Shown here piece by piece: positions 34,343 through 43,252 of a stretch of DNA of 64,000 nucleotides. Location of the stretch: assembly GCF_004799685.1 (NCBI RefSeq), contig NZ_CP031311.1, positions 1,488,001-1,552,000 on the forward strand. Reading direction: 5' to 3'. A program made the position numbers and the translations under genes. The number at the start of each line of letters is the position of its first letter. Within the stretch, counting starts at the first letter, position 1. The notes under the pieces were generated by a model that did no database searches, was not told the origin of the DNA, and was given only the letters and a program-made list of their open reading frames with translations. Origin of the DNA: Halobellus limi (lineage in GTDB: Archaea > Halobacteriota > Halobacteria > Halobacteriales > Haloferacaceae).

Positions 34343-35374
34343 TCACTTGGTCGATTCGATGATGTGGAGCGCGTCCGGATCGAAGTCGACAGACACCGTG
34401 TCGCCGACGCCGACGGCCGTCTCCGAGCGGTCCAACCGGAGCGTCAGTTCCCGCCCGTCGGGGAGTTCGCCGGTCGCCTGGATGTGCTCGCCCTGGTAGA
34501 AGAGGTTCGTCACCTCGACCTCGACCGGTCCCGAGCCAACCGGGATGTCGTCCGGTCGGACCAACACCGTCACCTCCCCGTCGGAAGTGACCGTCTCCGG
34601 CGTCTCGACGTCCTCGAACCCGAGCGAGAGCGTCCCGTCGCGCACGGTCCCCTCGAGGAGGTTCGCCGTGCCGATGAACCCCGCGACGAACTCGTTGGCC
34701 GGTTCCTCGTAGATCTCCGCCGGCGTTCCGATCTGTTCGAGGTGCCCCTCGTTCATCACCGCGATCCGGTCGCACATCGACATCGCCTGCTCCTGGTCGT
34801 GGGTGACGTACAGCGTCGTCACGCCGAGGTCGTCGAGCAACTGGCCGAGTTCCTCTCGCAGCGTCTGTTTCAACTTGGCGTCGAGCCCCGTCATCGGTTC
34901 GTCCAGGAGGAGGATGTGAGGCTCGATCGCGAGCGCTCGCGCCAGGCCGACGCGCTGTTGCTGGCCGCCCGAGAGCGTCTTCGGATTCCGGTCGGCCAAC
35001 TCCTCGATGTCGAGCAGTTCGAGCAACTCGTAGGCGCGCTCTCGACGCTCGTCCTTCCCGACGCCGTGCATCTTCGGCCCGAACGTGACGTTCTTGAGCA
35101 CGCTCATGTTGTTGAACAGCGCGTACGACTGGAACACCAGCCCCACGTTGCGGTTCTCCGGTGGGACGTGGGTGACGTCCTCGCCGTCGTAGCGGATCGT
35201 CCCGTCCGTCGGCGTCTCGAATCCGGCGACGAGCCGCAGCGCGGTCGTCTTCCCGCAGCCGGACGGCCCGACGATGCCCATCACCTCACCGTCGTCGATG
35301 TCGATCGAGACGTCGTTGACGGCGACTGTCGAGTCGAATCGCTTCGTGACGTGTTCGAGTGAAACTTCGGACAT
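34343..35374 (-). CDS. ABC transporter ATPase (spermidine/iron/thiamine type)
   Basis: 343 aa. Walker A GPSGCGKTT, Q-loop, signature LSGGQQQRVGLARAL, Walker B ILLLDEPMTGLD, H-loop YVTHDQEQAM, and a C-terminal TOBE-like domain (about 240-343), as in PotA/FbpC. It energises import by the two permeases encoded upstream. Last gene of a four-gene operon on the minus strand: binding protein, permease, permease, ATPase, with gaps of 0-4 bp. Confidence 0.9.
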   Translation of the reverse strand: MSEVSLEHVTKRFDSTVAVNDVSIDIDDGEVMGIVGPSGCGKTTALRLVAGFETPTDGTIRYDGEDVTHVPPENRNVGLVFQSYALFNNMSVLKNVTFGPKMHGVGKDERRERAYELLELLDIEELADRNPKTLSGGQQQRVGLARALAIEPHILLLDEPMTGLDAKLKQTLREELGQLLDDLGVTTLYVTHDQEQAMSMCDRIAVMNEGHLEQIGTPAEIYEEPANEFVAGFIGTANLLEGTVRDGTLSLGFEDVETPETVTSDGEVTVLVRPDDIPVGSGPVEVEVTNLFYQGEHIQATGELPDGRELTLRLDRSETAVGVGDTVSVDFDPDALHIIESTK

Positions 35375-35377
35375 AGG

Positions 35378-36211
35378 TTAGATCCTCCGTACCGCACCGC
35401 GGTTACCGATGATCTGCAGCGCGATCGTGACCAACGCGATCAGGAGGAAGAACACCGACACCGCGGCCGCGGCGTTCAGGAACGACGCGTTGGTGATGTT
35501 GTTGAACAGGAAGATCGCCAGCGGCGGCGTCCCCCGCGAGTACACGATGTACGAGAAGTTGAACTCCGCGGCGGCGAGCGTCCAGGAGATGATCGACCCG
35601 GCGATGATACCCGTCCGGGCGTTCGGAACGATCACCGTGAGGAACGTCCGCGGCCACGACGCGCCCAGCGAGCGCGCGCTCTCTTCGATCTGCTGGAGGT
35701 CCATCGACTGGAAGCTCGACTGGACGGCCATCACCATGTACGGCGCTTTCAACAGCGAGTAGCCGATGACCAGGGCGATGCCCGACGTCGAGAGGTCGGG
35801 GTACGTCCGGAGGAACGCGACCCCCAGGATGATCCCCGGTGCCAACGGCAGGATCGCGAAGACGTTGACCCAGTCGCGCCCCCAGAAGTCGTAGCGCGCG
35901 ACGGCGTAGGCGATCGGCACGCCGACGATGAGGTTGATGACGACGCCGGCCAGCGCGAGGCCGGTACTGTACGCCAGCGAGGACCCGACCGAGACGTCGG
36001 CCCCGACGCCGGTCCCGACGATGACGTCCTCCCAGTTTGCGAGGGTGACGAACCCGGTGGGGAAGACCCCGAACCAGTCGGAGGCGAAGGAGCTGACGAA
36101 CGTCATCACGACCGGAAAGGCCAGGAAGAACAGCGTCAGCACCAACACGAGCGTGACGACGGGGCGGCCGAATCGAGCGGAGAGGCTGCCCCGACCGAAG
36201 CGTTCCGTCAT
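35378..36211 (-). CDS. ABC transporter permease (PotC-like)
   Basis: 277 aa, about six membrane helices. A binding-protein-dependent permease domain with the EAA-type cytoplasmic loop (QQIEESARSLGASWPRTFLTV) that docks to the ATPase. Shares one base with the preceding permease and is 3 bp from the ATPase gene. Confidence 0.88.
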   Translation of the reverse strand: MTERFGRGSLSARFGRPVVTLVLVLTLFFLAFPVVMTFVSSFASDWFGVFPTGFVTLANWEDVIVGTGVGADVSVGSSLAYSTGLALAGVVINLIVGVPIAYAVARYDFWGRDWVNVFAILPLAPGIILGVAFLRTYPDLSTSGIALVIGYSLLKAPYMVMAVQSSFQSMDLQQIEESARSLGASWPRTFLTVIVPNARTGIIAGSIISWTLAAAEFNFSYIVYSRGTPPLAIFLFNNITNASFLNAAAAVSVFFLLIALVTIALQIIGNRGAVRRI

Positions 36212-37134
36212 CAGATGCTCACCTCCGCGGAGGTGTAGCGCAGCATCAGCACGGTGAACCCGAAGACGAAGACGAACCAGACGGTCGCCATCGCCGACGC
36301 CTGCGCGATGTTGAACCCCTGGGCCAATTCGCGATCGATCTGGAGCGTCCAGACGAGCAGTCCCTTCAGGATCAGGACCGTCCCGAAGATGGCCAGTCCC
36401 GTCCTGAACACCAGGATGAACGCGCCGATGACTCCCGGCTTGATCTGCGGGAGCGTGACGTAGCGGAACGTCTGTAGCGGGGTCGCGCCCAGCACTCGGG
36501 CGGCCTCCTCGGCGTCGGTGTTCACTTCGGCGTACGTCCCGCGCAGCAGCAGCAGCGCCCGCGGGATCATCGAGTAGATGTACGCGAAGAACAGTCCGCC
36601 GACGCTCGTCGCGATCGCGACGTCGATCCTCGATTGGCCCGAGAGGAAGGCGAACACGTTGCTGAGGATTCCCGTGTTACCGAACAGGATGATGATCATG
36701 AACGCCGCCACGATCCCGGGGAGGCTGTTCGGGAACGAGAGCACCGTCAGCATCACCGACTTCGCGGGGAGGGCGTACTTCTCGAGGGCGTGCGCCACGG
36801 GGACGGCGACGCAGATCGACGTGACCGTCGTCGCCGCCGCGAACCAGAGCGTGTTGAACGCGATGTTCCGGTAGTAGGGGTCCGTGACCATCGTTCGGTA
36901 GTACTCGACGGTGAACCCCTCGGTCACCAGTCGGCTCTCGGAGAAACTGATCCGGAACATCTCCGTCAGCGGGAACACGCCGGAGAACAGCAGGAGCACC
37001 GAAAACGGGAGGCAGAGCGCGATCACACGCCGTATCTCCCGCTGTCGCTCGGACGCGGGCGACACCAGCGACCCGACGGTGGTCCGAATCGACTCCACCG
37101 CCCGCGTGCCCGTCGATACTTGATCGGCCGCCAT
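36211..37134 (-). CDS. ABC transporter permease (PotB-like)
   Basis: 307 aa, about six membrane helices after an N-terminal cytosolic arm. EAA loop VNTDAEEAARVLGATPLQTFRYV. Pairs with the second permease to form the channel. Starts 3 bp after the binding-protein gene. Confidence 0.88.
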   Translation of the reverse strand: MAADQVSTGTRAVESIRTTVGSLVSPASERQREIRRVIALCLPFSVLLLFSGVFPLTEMFRISFSESRLVTEGFTVEYYRTMVTDPYYRNIAFNTLWFAAATTVTSICVAVPVAHALEKYALPAKSVMLTVLSFPNSLPGIVAAFMIIILFGNTGILSNVFAFLSGQSRIDVAIATSVGGLFFAYIYSMIPRALLLLRGTYAEVNTDAEEAARVLGATPLQTFRYVTLPQIKPGVIGAFILVFRTGLAIFGTVLILKGLLVWTLQIDRELAQGFNIAQASAMATVWFVFVFGFTVLMLRYTSAEVSI

Positions 37135-37137
37135 CGT

Positions 37138-38346
37138 TCAGATGCTGGCCCCGCGCGTGATGTCCTGAATGATGGACTCCTGCTTCTCGATGAGCTCCGT
37201 CTGATCGACGGTGAACTGCGTCTCGTCGTACCGGCTCTGCGGCGGGAACTCGTCGGGCATGTCCATCTCGGGCGCGCGGATCGGCCGCGCGTACGCGTCG
37301 AGGAAGTGCTGTTGGCCCTCGATCGAGAGGACGTAGTCCATGAACAGCTTGACGGCTTCCGGGTTCGGCGCGTTCGCGAGCATCGCGTACCCGTACAGCG
37401 CGTTGTACGCGCCGGCGTTGCCGTCGGGGCCCTCCAACAGGGCGACGCCGACCTGTTCCTCGTCGAGGTCCTCGACGTTGTACTTCAGGTCCAGTCCCGA
37501 GTAGTCGTATCGGATGAACGAGGAGTACTCCCCGCTCGTGAACTGCGCCAGGAAGTTGTCGGTGAACTCCGCGCCGCCCTCCTGGATCGTGTTGTAGTAG
37601 TCGATCACCGGCTGGACGTCGTCGAGGCTCCCGCCGTAGGCGTTGTTGATCGACAGCGCCGCCGCCAGGCCGACGGCGGCTTGCGGCGTCTGGAGGGCGA
37701 GGTCCTGCATGATGTCCGGGTGTTTGAGATCGTCCCAGGTCTCGGGCTCGTCGAGGCCGCGCTCCTCGAAGATGTCCTTCCGGTAGGTGAGCGCCGTCGT
37801 CACCTTTCGGGTCCCGGTACAGTGACCGTTGTCCGTCTTCGCGTTGTCGGGGACCTTGTCCCAGTTCGCCGGCTTGTACGCCTGCGTCAACCCGTCGTTC
37901 ATCGCCTGGATCGCGAAGGTGTACCCGCCGTTGAACGCCGAGTGCGTCGGGTTCTGCGCGTGCGACCGCGCGTCCTGTAGGGCCTCCCCGGACGACCGGT
38001 CGTCGTCGTTGAGCTGCACGCCGTACTGCTCGTTGAAGGCCTCCATCACCGACGGCCAGTTCATCCACCCCGACTGCACGGCGTACACGTAGAGCTTCTC
38101 GTCGGTCGGGAAGTTGTCCGAACAGACCGTCGTCTGGGAGTCGCCGTAGCCGACCTCGTAGGTCTCGCCGGAACAGCTACCGCCGCCTCCGTCTCCACTT
38201 CCGTCGCCCGAGTCACCACCGCTTCCGTCGCCGCCTCCGTCTCCGCTTCCGTCGCCGCTGCCGCCGCCCATACAGCCTGCCAGGCTTCCGCCGATGATTG
38301 CACCGCTCGATGCGAGGACCTTTCGACGCGTTGTTGGATCGTTCAT
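37138..38346 (-). CDS. Extracellular substrate-binding lipoprotein of the ABC transporter
   Basis: 402 aa from ATG at 38346 (two further ATGs lie up to 38385). TTRRKVLASSGAI is a Tat signal with lipobox LAGC; then a Gly/Asp/Ser linker, typical for haloarchaeal tethered lipoproteins, and a PotD-type two-lobe binding fold (EKLYVYAVQSGWMNWPSVM ...). Ligand unknown; the LigM-like gene downstream suggests a methoxylated or methylated compound, but iron or polyamine cannot be ruled out. Confidence 0.85.
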   Translation of the reverse strand: MNDPTTRRKVLASSGAIIGGSLAGCMGGGSGDGSGDGGGDGSGGDSGDGSGDGGGGSCSGETYEVGYGDSQTTVCSDNFPTDEKLYVYAVQSGWMNWPSVMEAFNEQYGVQLNDDDRSSGEALQDARSHAQNPTHSAFNGGYTFAIQAMNDGLTQAYKPANWDKVPDNAKTDNGHCTGTRKVTTALTYRKDIFEERGLDEPETWDDLKHPDIMQDLALQTPQAAVGLAAALSINNAYGGSLDDVQPVIDYYNTIQEGGAEFTDNFLAQFTSGEYSSFIRYDYSGLDLKYNVEDLDEEQVGVALLEGPDGNAGAYNALYGYAMLANAPNPEAVKLFMDYVLSIEGQQHFLDAYARPIRAPEMDMPDEFPPQSRYDETQFTVDQTELIEKQESIIQDITRGASI

Positions 38347-38411
38347 TGGTACCATAGCGAGCGTCAGTAAAGCGGTTTGTGACAAATTGTGATAAATTTA
38401 TTGGTAGTCGG

Positions 38412-38429
38412 ACCGGATATATATCCGGT
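38412..38429. promoter_or_regulatory. Palindromic operator upstream of the ABC operon
   Basis: ACCGGATATATATCCGGT, perfect 18-bp palindrome. On the minus strand a TATA-like aaatttat follows and the binding-protein ATG is 66 bp away. Its ACCG...CGGT arms and alternating AT centre resemble the 34251-34266 palindrome, so one regulator may act on both. The gap 38347-38750 otherwise holds the repeat copy at 38668-38737 and no gene. Confidence 0.6.
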
Positions 38430-38667
38430 TTTGTAGGGATAGAGGGTCTGTATCGACTACTTTCTCGATATCGTTTCCTACGGCTATGTTTCACTATGTA
38501 TTGCCTACCGAACCATCGCTACTCGGAACCCCGTCTCTCTCGCGTAGATCCACTCTTACCCCCGCGTACTCACCCGACGGACGTAAGTTACGCACGCTTA
38601 CCTAATTGCGTATAAAATTCGGTTCCGGATTTCGACCGATCGAAGCGGTAGTCGGCCGCTCACGCCG

Positions 38668-38737
38668 ACTCCTCTGGTCTCTTACCGCCGAGCGCCATCG
38701 ACGGGGGTGGCCTCGGCGGTACAAAGTGAGAGTGATC
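38668..38737. repeat. Hairpin element, copy 2 (3' of glpK)
   Basis: gactcctctggtctct, taccgccgag (38683-38692), then ctcggcggta (38712-38721) and gtgagagtgatc. Inner arms are perfectly complementary. It shares taccgccgag and gtgagagt(a/g)atc with copy 1 at 31651-31722. It lies just beyond the glpK stop, as a terminator would. Confidence 0.6.
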
Positions 38738-38750
38738 AGTACCAGACCGC

Positions 38751-40409
38751 CTAGCTCATCCGCGCCACCGTCTCGACGACGTCTCGCCAACGCCGGTACG
38801 CGTCGGTGACGGCCGCCGAATCGCCGGTCGGCGAGAACGTCCGTCCGTTCGGTCGGCAGGGTTCGAGGTCGTCGAGCGACCCCCAGACGCCCGCCGCTAG
38901 CCCCGCGGCGAAGCACGCACCGAGCGCGGTCGTCTGCGTCACGTTCGATCTGACCAGCGGTCGGTCGATCAGATCGGCCTGACACTGGGCGAACTCGTCG
39001 TTCTGGATCGCCCCGCCGTCGACGAGGAGGCGGTCCTGAGCGACGCCCGTCGCCGCCTCGGCAGCCTCGACCACCGCGCGCGTCCCGAACCCGATCGCCT
39101 CGACGGCCGCCCGCAACACGTCGTCGCGGTCGGTGTCTCTGTGCAATCCGAACACGCCGCCCCTGGCGCCCGGGACCCAGTCCGGCGCGCCGAGGCCGCC
39201 GAACGCCGGCACGAAGTGGACGGCCTCCTCGCGCTCCGTACACCCGGGCTGATCCAGTTCGGCGGCGTCTTCGAGTAGTCCGACCGTCCGTAGCCACTCC
39301 AGGACCGCGCCCGTCGCGAACACCGGCCCTTCGAGGCCGTAGTACGGATCCTCCCCCGCCCGCTGGAACCAGATCGTCGTCAGCAACTCCCCGTCGGCCT
39401 CGACGGGTTCGGTGCCGGTGTTCTGCAGAAAGAAGTTCCCCGTCCCGTAGGTGACCTTCGCGTTGCTCTCCGTGCAAGCGACCCGTCCGAGCAGCGCGGC
39501 CTGCTGATCGCCCATCACGCCCGTCACCGGCACTGCGGCGTTGAGGACGCCGTCGGGATCGGTCACGCCGAACCCCTCGGGGTCGCTGGAGGGTCGAACC
39601 GTCGGAAGCGCCGGTCTGGGAACGTCGAACAGCGCGAGGAGGTCGTCGTCCCACTCGCGTCCGCGGATGTCGAAGAGCATCGTCTGTGCGGCGTTCGTGA
39701 CGTCCGTCACGTGTCTCCCGGTGAGGTTGTAGCACAGCCACGAGTCGACGGTGCCGAGCAGGACCTCCCCGCGCGCTGCCCGTTCTCGCAGGTCGGCGTC
39801 CCGGCGGCCGTCGTCGTGTCCTGCTGCGCCTTCGTCCGCGTCGGCTCCCCGGTCTCGATCGGCTCTCCTCTCGCTTCGTCCGGATTTCTGTCCGTTCGGA
39901 CCTGCTCTCTCCCCGCTCCGTCCGGCTTCCTGTTCGCCCCGACCGGCTTTCTGCGCTCCATCGCCGCCCTCGTCGAGGAGCCACTTGATCTTCGGCGCGG
40001 CGAAGTACGCGTCCGGTTCCAACCCCGTGCGGTCGCGGATCAGCCGCCGTTCCTCGTCGTCGAGCGCCTGGATCTGCGCCGTCGTCCGGCGGTCCCGCCA
40101 ACTCAGCGCGCTGGTGCAGGGCCGTCCCGACTCGGCGTCCCACAGGAGGACGGTCTGTCGCTGACTCGAGATACCGAGCGCGCGCAACTCCGCGGCGTCG
40201 AGGTCGGCCCCGGCGAGTCCGCGGCGGATCGCGTCCGTCGCACACCCCCACAGCCGCAGCGGGTCGTATTCGATCCTGCCGGCGCCGGCCGTCTGCGGTT
40301 GATGGCCCGTGAACGCTTCGGAGATCGGGGTCCCGCTCTCGTCGAAGATGACGAACCGGGTCCCGCTGGTCCCCTGATCGAGGGCCCCGAGGTGAGACGT
40401 TCCGCTCAT
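38751..40409 (-). CDS. glpK: Glycerol kinase with an extra charged insertion
   Basis: 552 aa from ATG at 40409. FGGY-family motifs: GALDQGTSGTRFVIFD at the start, SWRDRRT near 105, TNAAQTMLFDIR, TGVMGDQQAALLG, FVPAFGGLGAPDW, VDGGAIQNDEFAQCQADL. It phosphorylates glycerol to sn-glycerol 3-phosphate. Between KIKWLLDEG (about 148) and RGEVLLGTVDSWL (about 213) some 60 residues of repeated charged sequence (QKAGRGEQEAGRSGERAG) are inserted where other glycerol kinases have about ten. The start overlaps the previous stop by one base (TGATG). No glpD or glpF nearby. Confidence 0.87.
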   Translation of the reverse strand: MSGTSHLGALDQGTSGTRFVIFDESGTPISEAFTGHQPQTAGAGRIEYDPLRLWGCATDAIRRGLAGADLDAAELRALGISSQRQTVLLWDAESGRPCTSALSWRDRRTTAQIQALDDEERRLIRDRTGLEPDAYFAAPKIKWLLDEGGDGAQKAGRGEQEAGRSGERAGPNGQKSGRSERRADRDRGADADEGAAGHDDGRRDADLRERAARGEVLLGTVDSWLCYNLTGRHVTDVTNAAQTMLFDIRGREWDDDLLALFDVPRPALPTVRPSSDPEGFGVTDPDGVLNAAVPVTGVMGDQQAALLGRVACTESNAKVTYGTGNFFLQNTGTEPVEADGELLTTIWFQRAGEDPYYGLEGPVFATGAVLEWLRTVGLLEDAAELDQPGCTEREEAVHFVPAFGGLGAPDWVPGARGGVFGLHRDTDRDDVLRAAVEAIGFGTRAVVEAAEAATGVAQDRLLVDGGAIQNDEFAQCQADLIDRPLVRSNVTQTTALGACFAAGLAAGVWGSLDDLEPCRPNGRTFSPTGDSAAVTDAYRRWRDVVETVARMS

Positions 40410-41557
40410 CAGTCTCTGAGGGCCGTGAACAGCCGCTCGGAGAAATTCAGCCCGACACCGCTCGGCCGACGCCCCGTCATCCGCGAGCCGACGGCCACCT
40501 CGTGTCGCTCCAGCACGCCGCGCTGTGCGAGTTCGTACAGGAGCCGTTTGACCGTCCCGCCGGTCAGGTCCGTCCGCGCTGCGATCCGTTCGGCGGCGGT
40601 CTCGATTCTGACCTCGCCGTGGAGCGCCCGCTCGACCAACTGCTCTAACACGAGTTGCTCGTTCTCCGAGAGGGCCAGCACCGTCCCGATCGGAACGCCG
40701 CCGAGCGGGACGGCCGCGGTCCCGGCGTCGATGTCCTCGTCGCGGAGTCGGGTCGCCCCGTCCGCCTCCGCGTTGGCCGCGGCCACGAAGAGCGCCGCCA
40801 GGGCGTCGTGGGCGTCGCCGTCGGCCCACTCGGCGAGCCGCTGGGCGTGCACGTGATCGAGCGTCTGCGACAGCCCGCGCGAGCCCCGGACGGTGAGGAC
40901 GTCGACCAGCTCGTAGGTGTACCCCGGGACGTGGACCTGCTGCTCCGGGATGGGGAGCGATAGCTCCTCGGGCGACGTTCGGCCCACGCCGATCCACGCC
41001 AGGTCGTCGAACGGCTCGAAGGTGGCGTACAGATCCGCCAGGTCGGGCGTTCCGGCTTCTCCGAGGTGGTCGACGGCGACGAGGACCGTCTCGCTCGTGT
41101 CGGTGACGTCGGCGATCCGTTCCCGGAGCGCGTCGGTGCTGATGCCGCGCTCGGGGACGCTTTCGACGAGGAGGCTGTCGAGTAACTCCCGGTAGAGCCG
41201 GAACCGACTCGTCGCCCGCCGCGCGTCCAGGTAGACGAAGAGCACGTCCGGGCGGTCGCTCCCCCCGCGCGTGGCGGTGTAAAACGGCTCTTTTCCGGTC
41301 ACCTCGGCGTCGAGCGCCGAGACGAGCGCCGTCACGATGGCGGACTTCCCCGACCCCCGCGGCCCCCAGACGTAGGTGTTGGGTGGGACGGCCCGATCGA
41401 AGAGGGGGTCGACCGCGTTCAACAACGCCTCGAAGAGCGTTTCTCGTCCGACCGGCTCCGAGAGGTGCACTGCGGGATTCAGCGCGTCGCGGTCGACGAC
41501 GAGTTCGTTCTTGCTCCGCCGGGTTCGCCGCCGTTCGATGCGCTCTGTGAGATCCAT
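40409..41557 (-). CDS. Orc1/Cdc6-like AAA ATPase, divergent
   Basis: 382 aa. Walker A GPRGSGKSAI near residue 70, Walker B weak (VLVAVDHLGEAG), C-terminal wHTH (NEQLVLEQLVERALHGEVRI ... GGTVKRLLYELAQRG). The Walker B lacks the usual DE pair (DHLGE), so ATPase activity is doubtful. It is encoded directly before glpK and may be a regulator rather than an initiator. Haloarchaea often have a Cdc6-related protein near the main origin. An imperfect inverted repeat (cacgg-accacc-gtg) lies upstream at about 41582. Confidence 0.7.
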   Translation of the reverse strand: MDLTERIERRRTRRSKNELVVDRDALNPAVHLSEPVGRETLFEALLNAVDPLFDRAVPPNTYVWGPRGSGKSAIVTALVSALDAEVTGKEPFYTATRGGSDRPDVLFVYLDARRATSRFRLYRELLDSLLVESVPERGISTDALRERIADVTDTSETVLVAVDHLGEAGTPDLADLYATFEPFDDLAWIGVGRTSPEELSLPIPEQQVHVPGYTYELVDVLTVRGSRGLSQTLDHVHAQRLAEWADGDAHDALAALFVAAANAEADGATRLRDEDIDAGTAAVPLGGVPIGTVLALSENEQLVLEQLVERALHGEVRIETAAERIAARTDLTGGTVKRLLYELAQRGVLERHEVAVGSRMTGRRPSGVGLNFSERLFTALRD

Positions 41558-41687
41558 AGGCTAACGGTGAATTACACAGTACACGGACCACCGTGCGTAA
41601 AACTCTTTTTGCTAGCGCACTCCCGCGAGCCGTCGGAAACCCGACTTCGACCCCGATGCGCGCCGAGGTGGCCTCGACGGCCCGACG

Positions 41688-42464
41688 TCAGGACCACTCG
41701 GAGGTCCGCTCGCGGACGCGCTCGAACGTCCGCTCGGCCCACGACACGAACTCCTCGTCGGAAGCGTCCGCGCTCGCGACCAGGTTCCCGCCGTCGTCGT
41801 ACGCCCCCAGGTAGGCGTGTCCGTCGACGATCATCAACCCGGATTCCAGCGACTCCCGGGCGACGTACAGCGTGAACCCGTCCAGCTCTTCCGCCCGTTC
41901 GAGGGCCTCCGGATACTCGGAGGCCGACGTCGTGAGGACGTCCCTGTCGACGATCAACTGAACGTCCGTCTCCGGCCGGATCACGCGGCCGGCGGCCCGG
42001 TTGAACACGCGGCTCACGATCGGCGTGATCCCGTGGAACTGTTCGACGGGCTCGTCGCCGACGACCGCGAGAAAGCGGTCGATCGGCGCGTGCGGGTTTT
42101 CGGTCGTCGCCTGCGCGTACGTCACCTCCGAGAGGGTTTCACAGTCGATCCGTTCCGAGATCGTTCCGAGGTTCGCCAGCAGATTCCGGAACCGGTTCGA
42201 GGCGACCACACACCGCTCGAACTCGTCGTATCCGCCGGCCACCAGCTCCCCCGCGCGCGTGAGACGATATCCCTCCTCGGTGGAGACCTTCTCCGCCCAG
42301 CCCCGTTCGACGAACGCGCTCACCGCTCGCTGTGCCGTCTCGCGGGCACACGAACACTCCTCGGCCAGTTCGGTCGGACGGGCGGCCTCCGCACGCAGCG
42401 CTCGGAGGACATCGACTCTGACCTCCGATCCGGCCAGGAACGCGATGTCGTCGCGCGCGTTCAT
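41688..42464 (-). CDS. Winged-helix regulator with FilR1-type domain
   Basis: 258 aa. HTH at about 18-65 (RPTELAEECSCARETAQRAVSAFVERGW), then the methanogenesis-regulator FilR1 (DUF1724) type ligand domain with QFHGITPIVSRVFNRAAGRVI and DVQLIVDRDVL. Probably a one-component transcription factor; ligand unknown. Divided from TBP by 67 bp on the same strand. Confidence 0.78.
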   Translation of the reverse strand: MNARDDIAFLAGSEVRVDVLRALRAEAARPTELAEECSCARETAQRAVSAFVERGWAEKVSTEEGYRLTRAGELVAGGYDEFERCVVASNRFRNLLANLGTISERIDCETLSEVTYAQATTENPHAPIDRFLAVVGDEPVEQFHGITPIVSRVFNRAAGRVIRPETDVQLIVDRDVLTTSASEYPEALERAEELDGFTLYVARESLESGLMIVDGHAYLGAYDDGGNLVASADASDEEFVSWAERTFERVRERTSEWS

Positions 42465-42531
42465 CGCACCACGCCGTTCGGTTCGGCCGTCATCGCGATA
42501 TCCACTCGCCTTCCAGACGGTTCGCTCGTCG

Positions 42532-43092
42532 TTACCCCAGCAGACCCAGGTCGTCGATCCGCTTTACGATCTCCTCGACTGCGGTCTTCGCGTCGTCGGT
42601 TCGCTTGCCCCCGGTGATGACGATCTTTCCGGAGCCGAAGAGCAGGATGACGACCTCGGGTTCGTCCATCCGGTACACGAGGCCCGGGAACTGCTCGGGT
42701 TCGTACTCGACGTCTTCGAGGCCGAGACCGATCGCGAGCGCGTTCAGGTTCAGGTTGTGTCCCAGATCCGCGCTGGAGACGATGTTCTGGACGGTGATCT
42801 CGGGGTCCTCGTCGACGGGAATGCTCAGGCCGCGGAGCTTCTCGAAGATGATCCCGAGCGCCTCGTGGACGTCGTCGATGCTCTTTGCGCCCGTGCAGAC
42901 GATCTTCCCCGATCGGAAGATGAGCGCCGCCGCCTTCGGCTCCTGAGTCCGATAGACGAGGCCGGGAAAGTTGTCCGGGTTGAAATCCGCTCCGGGCAGG
43001 TCCTCGGCGAGGGCCTCGAGATCGAGCTCTTGGCCGATACCGGTCGATGCGACAACGTTCTGAATCTCGATTGAATCTGCCGGCGCACTCAT
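42532..43092 (-). CDS. tbp: TATA-box-binding protein TBP
   Basis: 186 aa built of two direct repeats of about 90 residues (IQNVVASTGIGQELDLEALA and VQNIVSSADLGHNLNLNALA), each with FPGLVYR and SGKIV(C/I)TG strands: the TBP saddle. It binds TATA boxes and recruits TFB and RNA polymerase. Its own promoter shows ttataaag at about 43120-43128, some 30 bp upstream of the ATG, so the mRNA should be leaderless or nearly so. Confidence 0.97.
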   Translation of the reverse strand: MSAPADSIEIQNVVASTGIGQELDLEALAEDLPGADFNPDNFPGLVYRTQEPKAAALIFRSGKIVCTGAKSIDDVHEALGIIFEKLRGLSIPVDEDPEITVQNIVSSADLGHNLNLNALAIGLGLEDVEYEPEQFPGLVYRMDEPEVVILLFGSGKIVITGGKRTDDAKTAVEEIVKRIDDLGLLG

Positions 43093-43252
43093 GCTCTGTC
43101 GGATTATCTTCCCCCTCCCTTATAAAGGCCCCCGTTATAAAGAGGGCGATTCGGCAACGGGGAGCGAGAAGGCGCTTAACGCGTCCGGGCGCGGGTGCGA
43201 AATCGGTCTGGGGGACGCCCGTGCGGCTCCGTCGGGGACCTCCCACACTATC

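Noticed and set aside
38602-40251. 549-aa minus-strand frame overlapping glpK
   Set aside because: Out-of-frame Arg-rich reading of glpK; GlpK motifs are all in the 38751-40409 frame.
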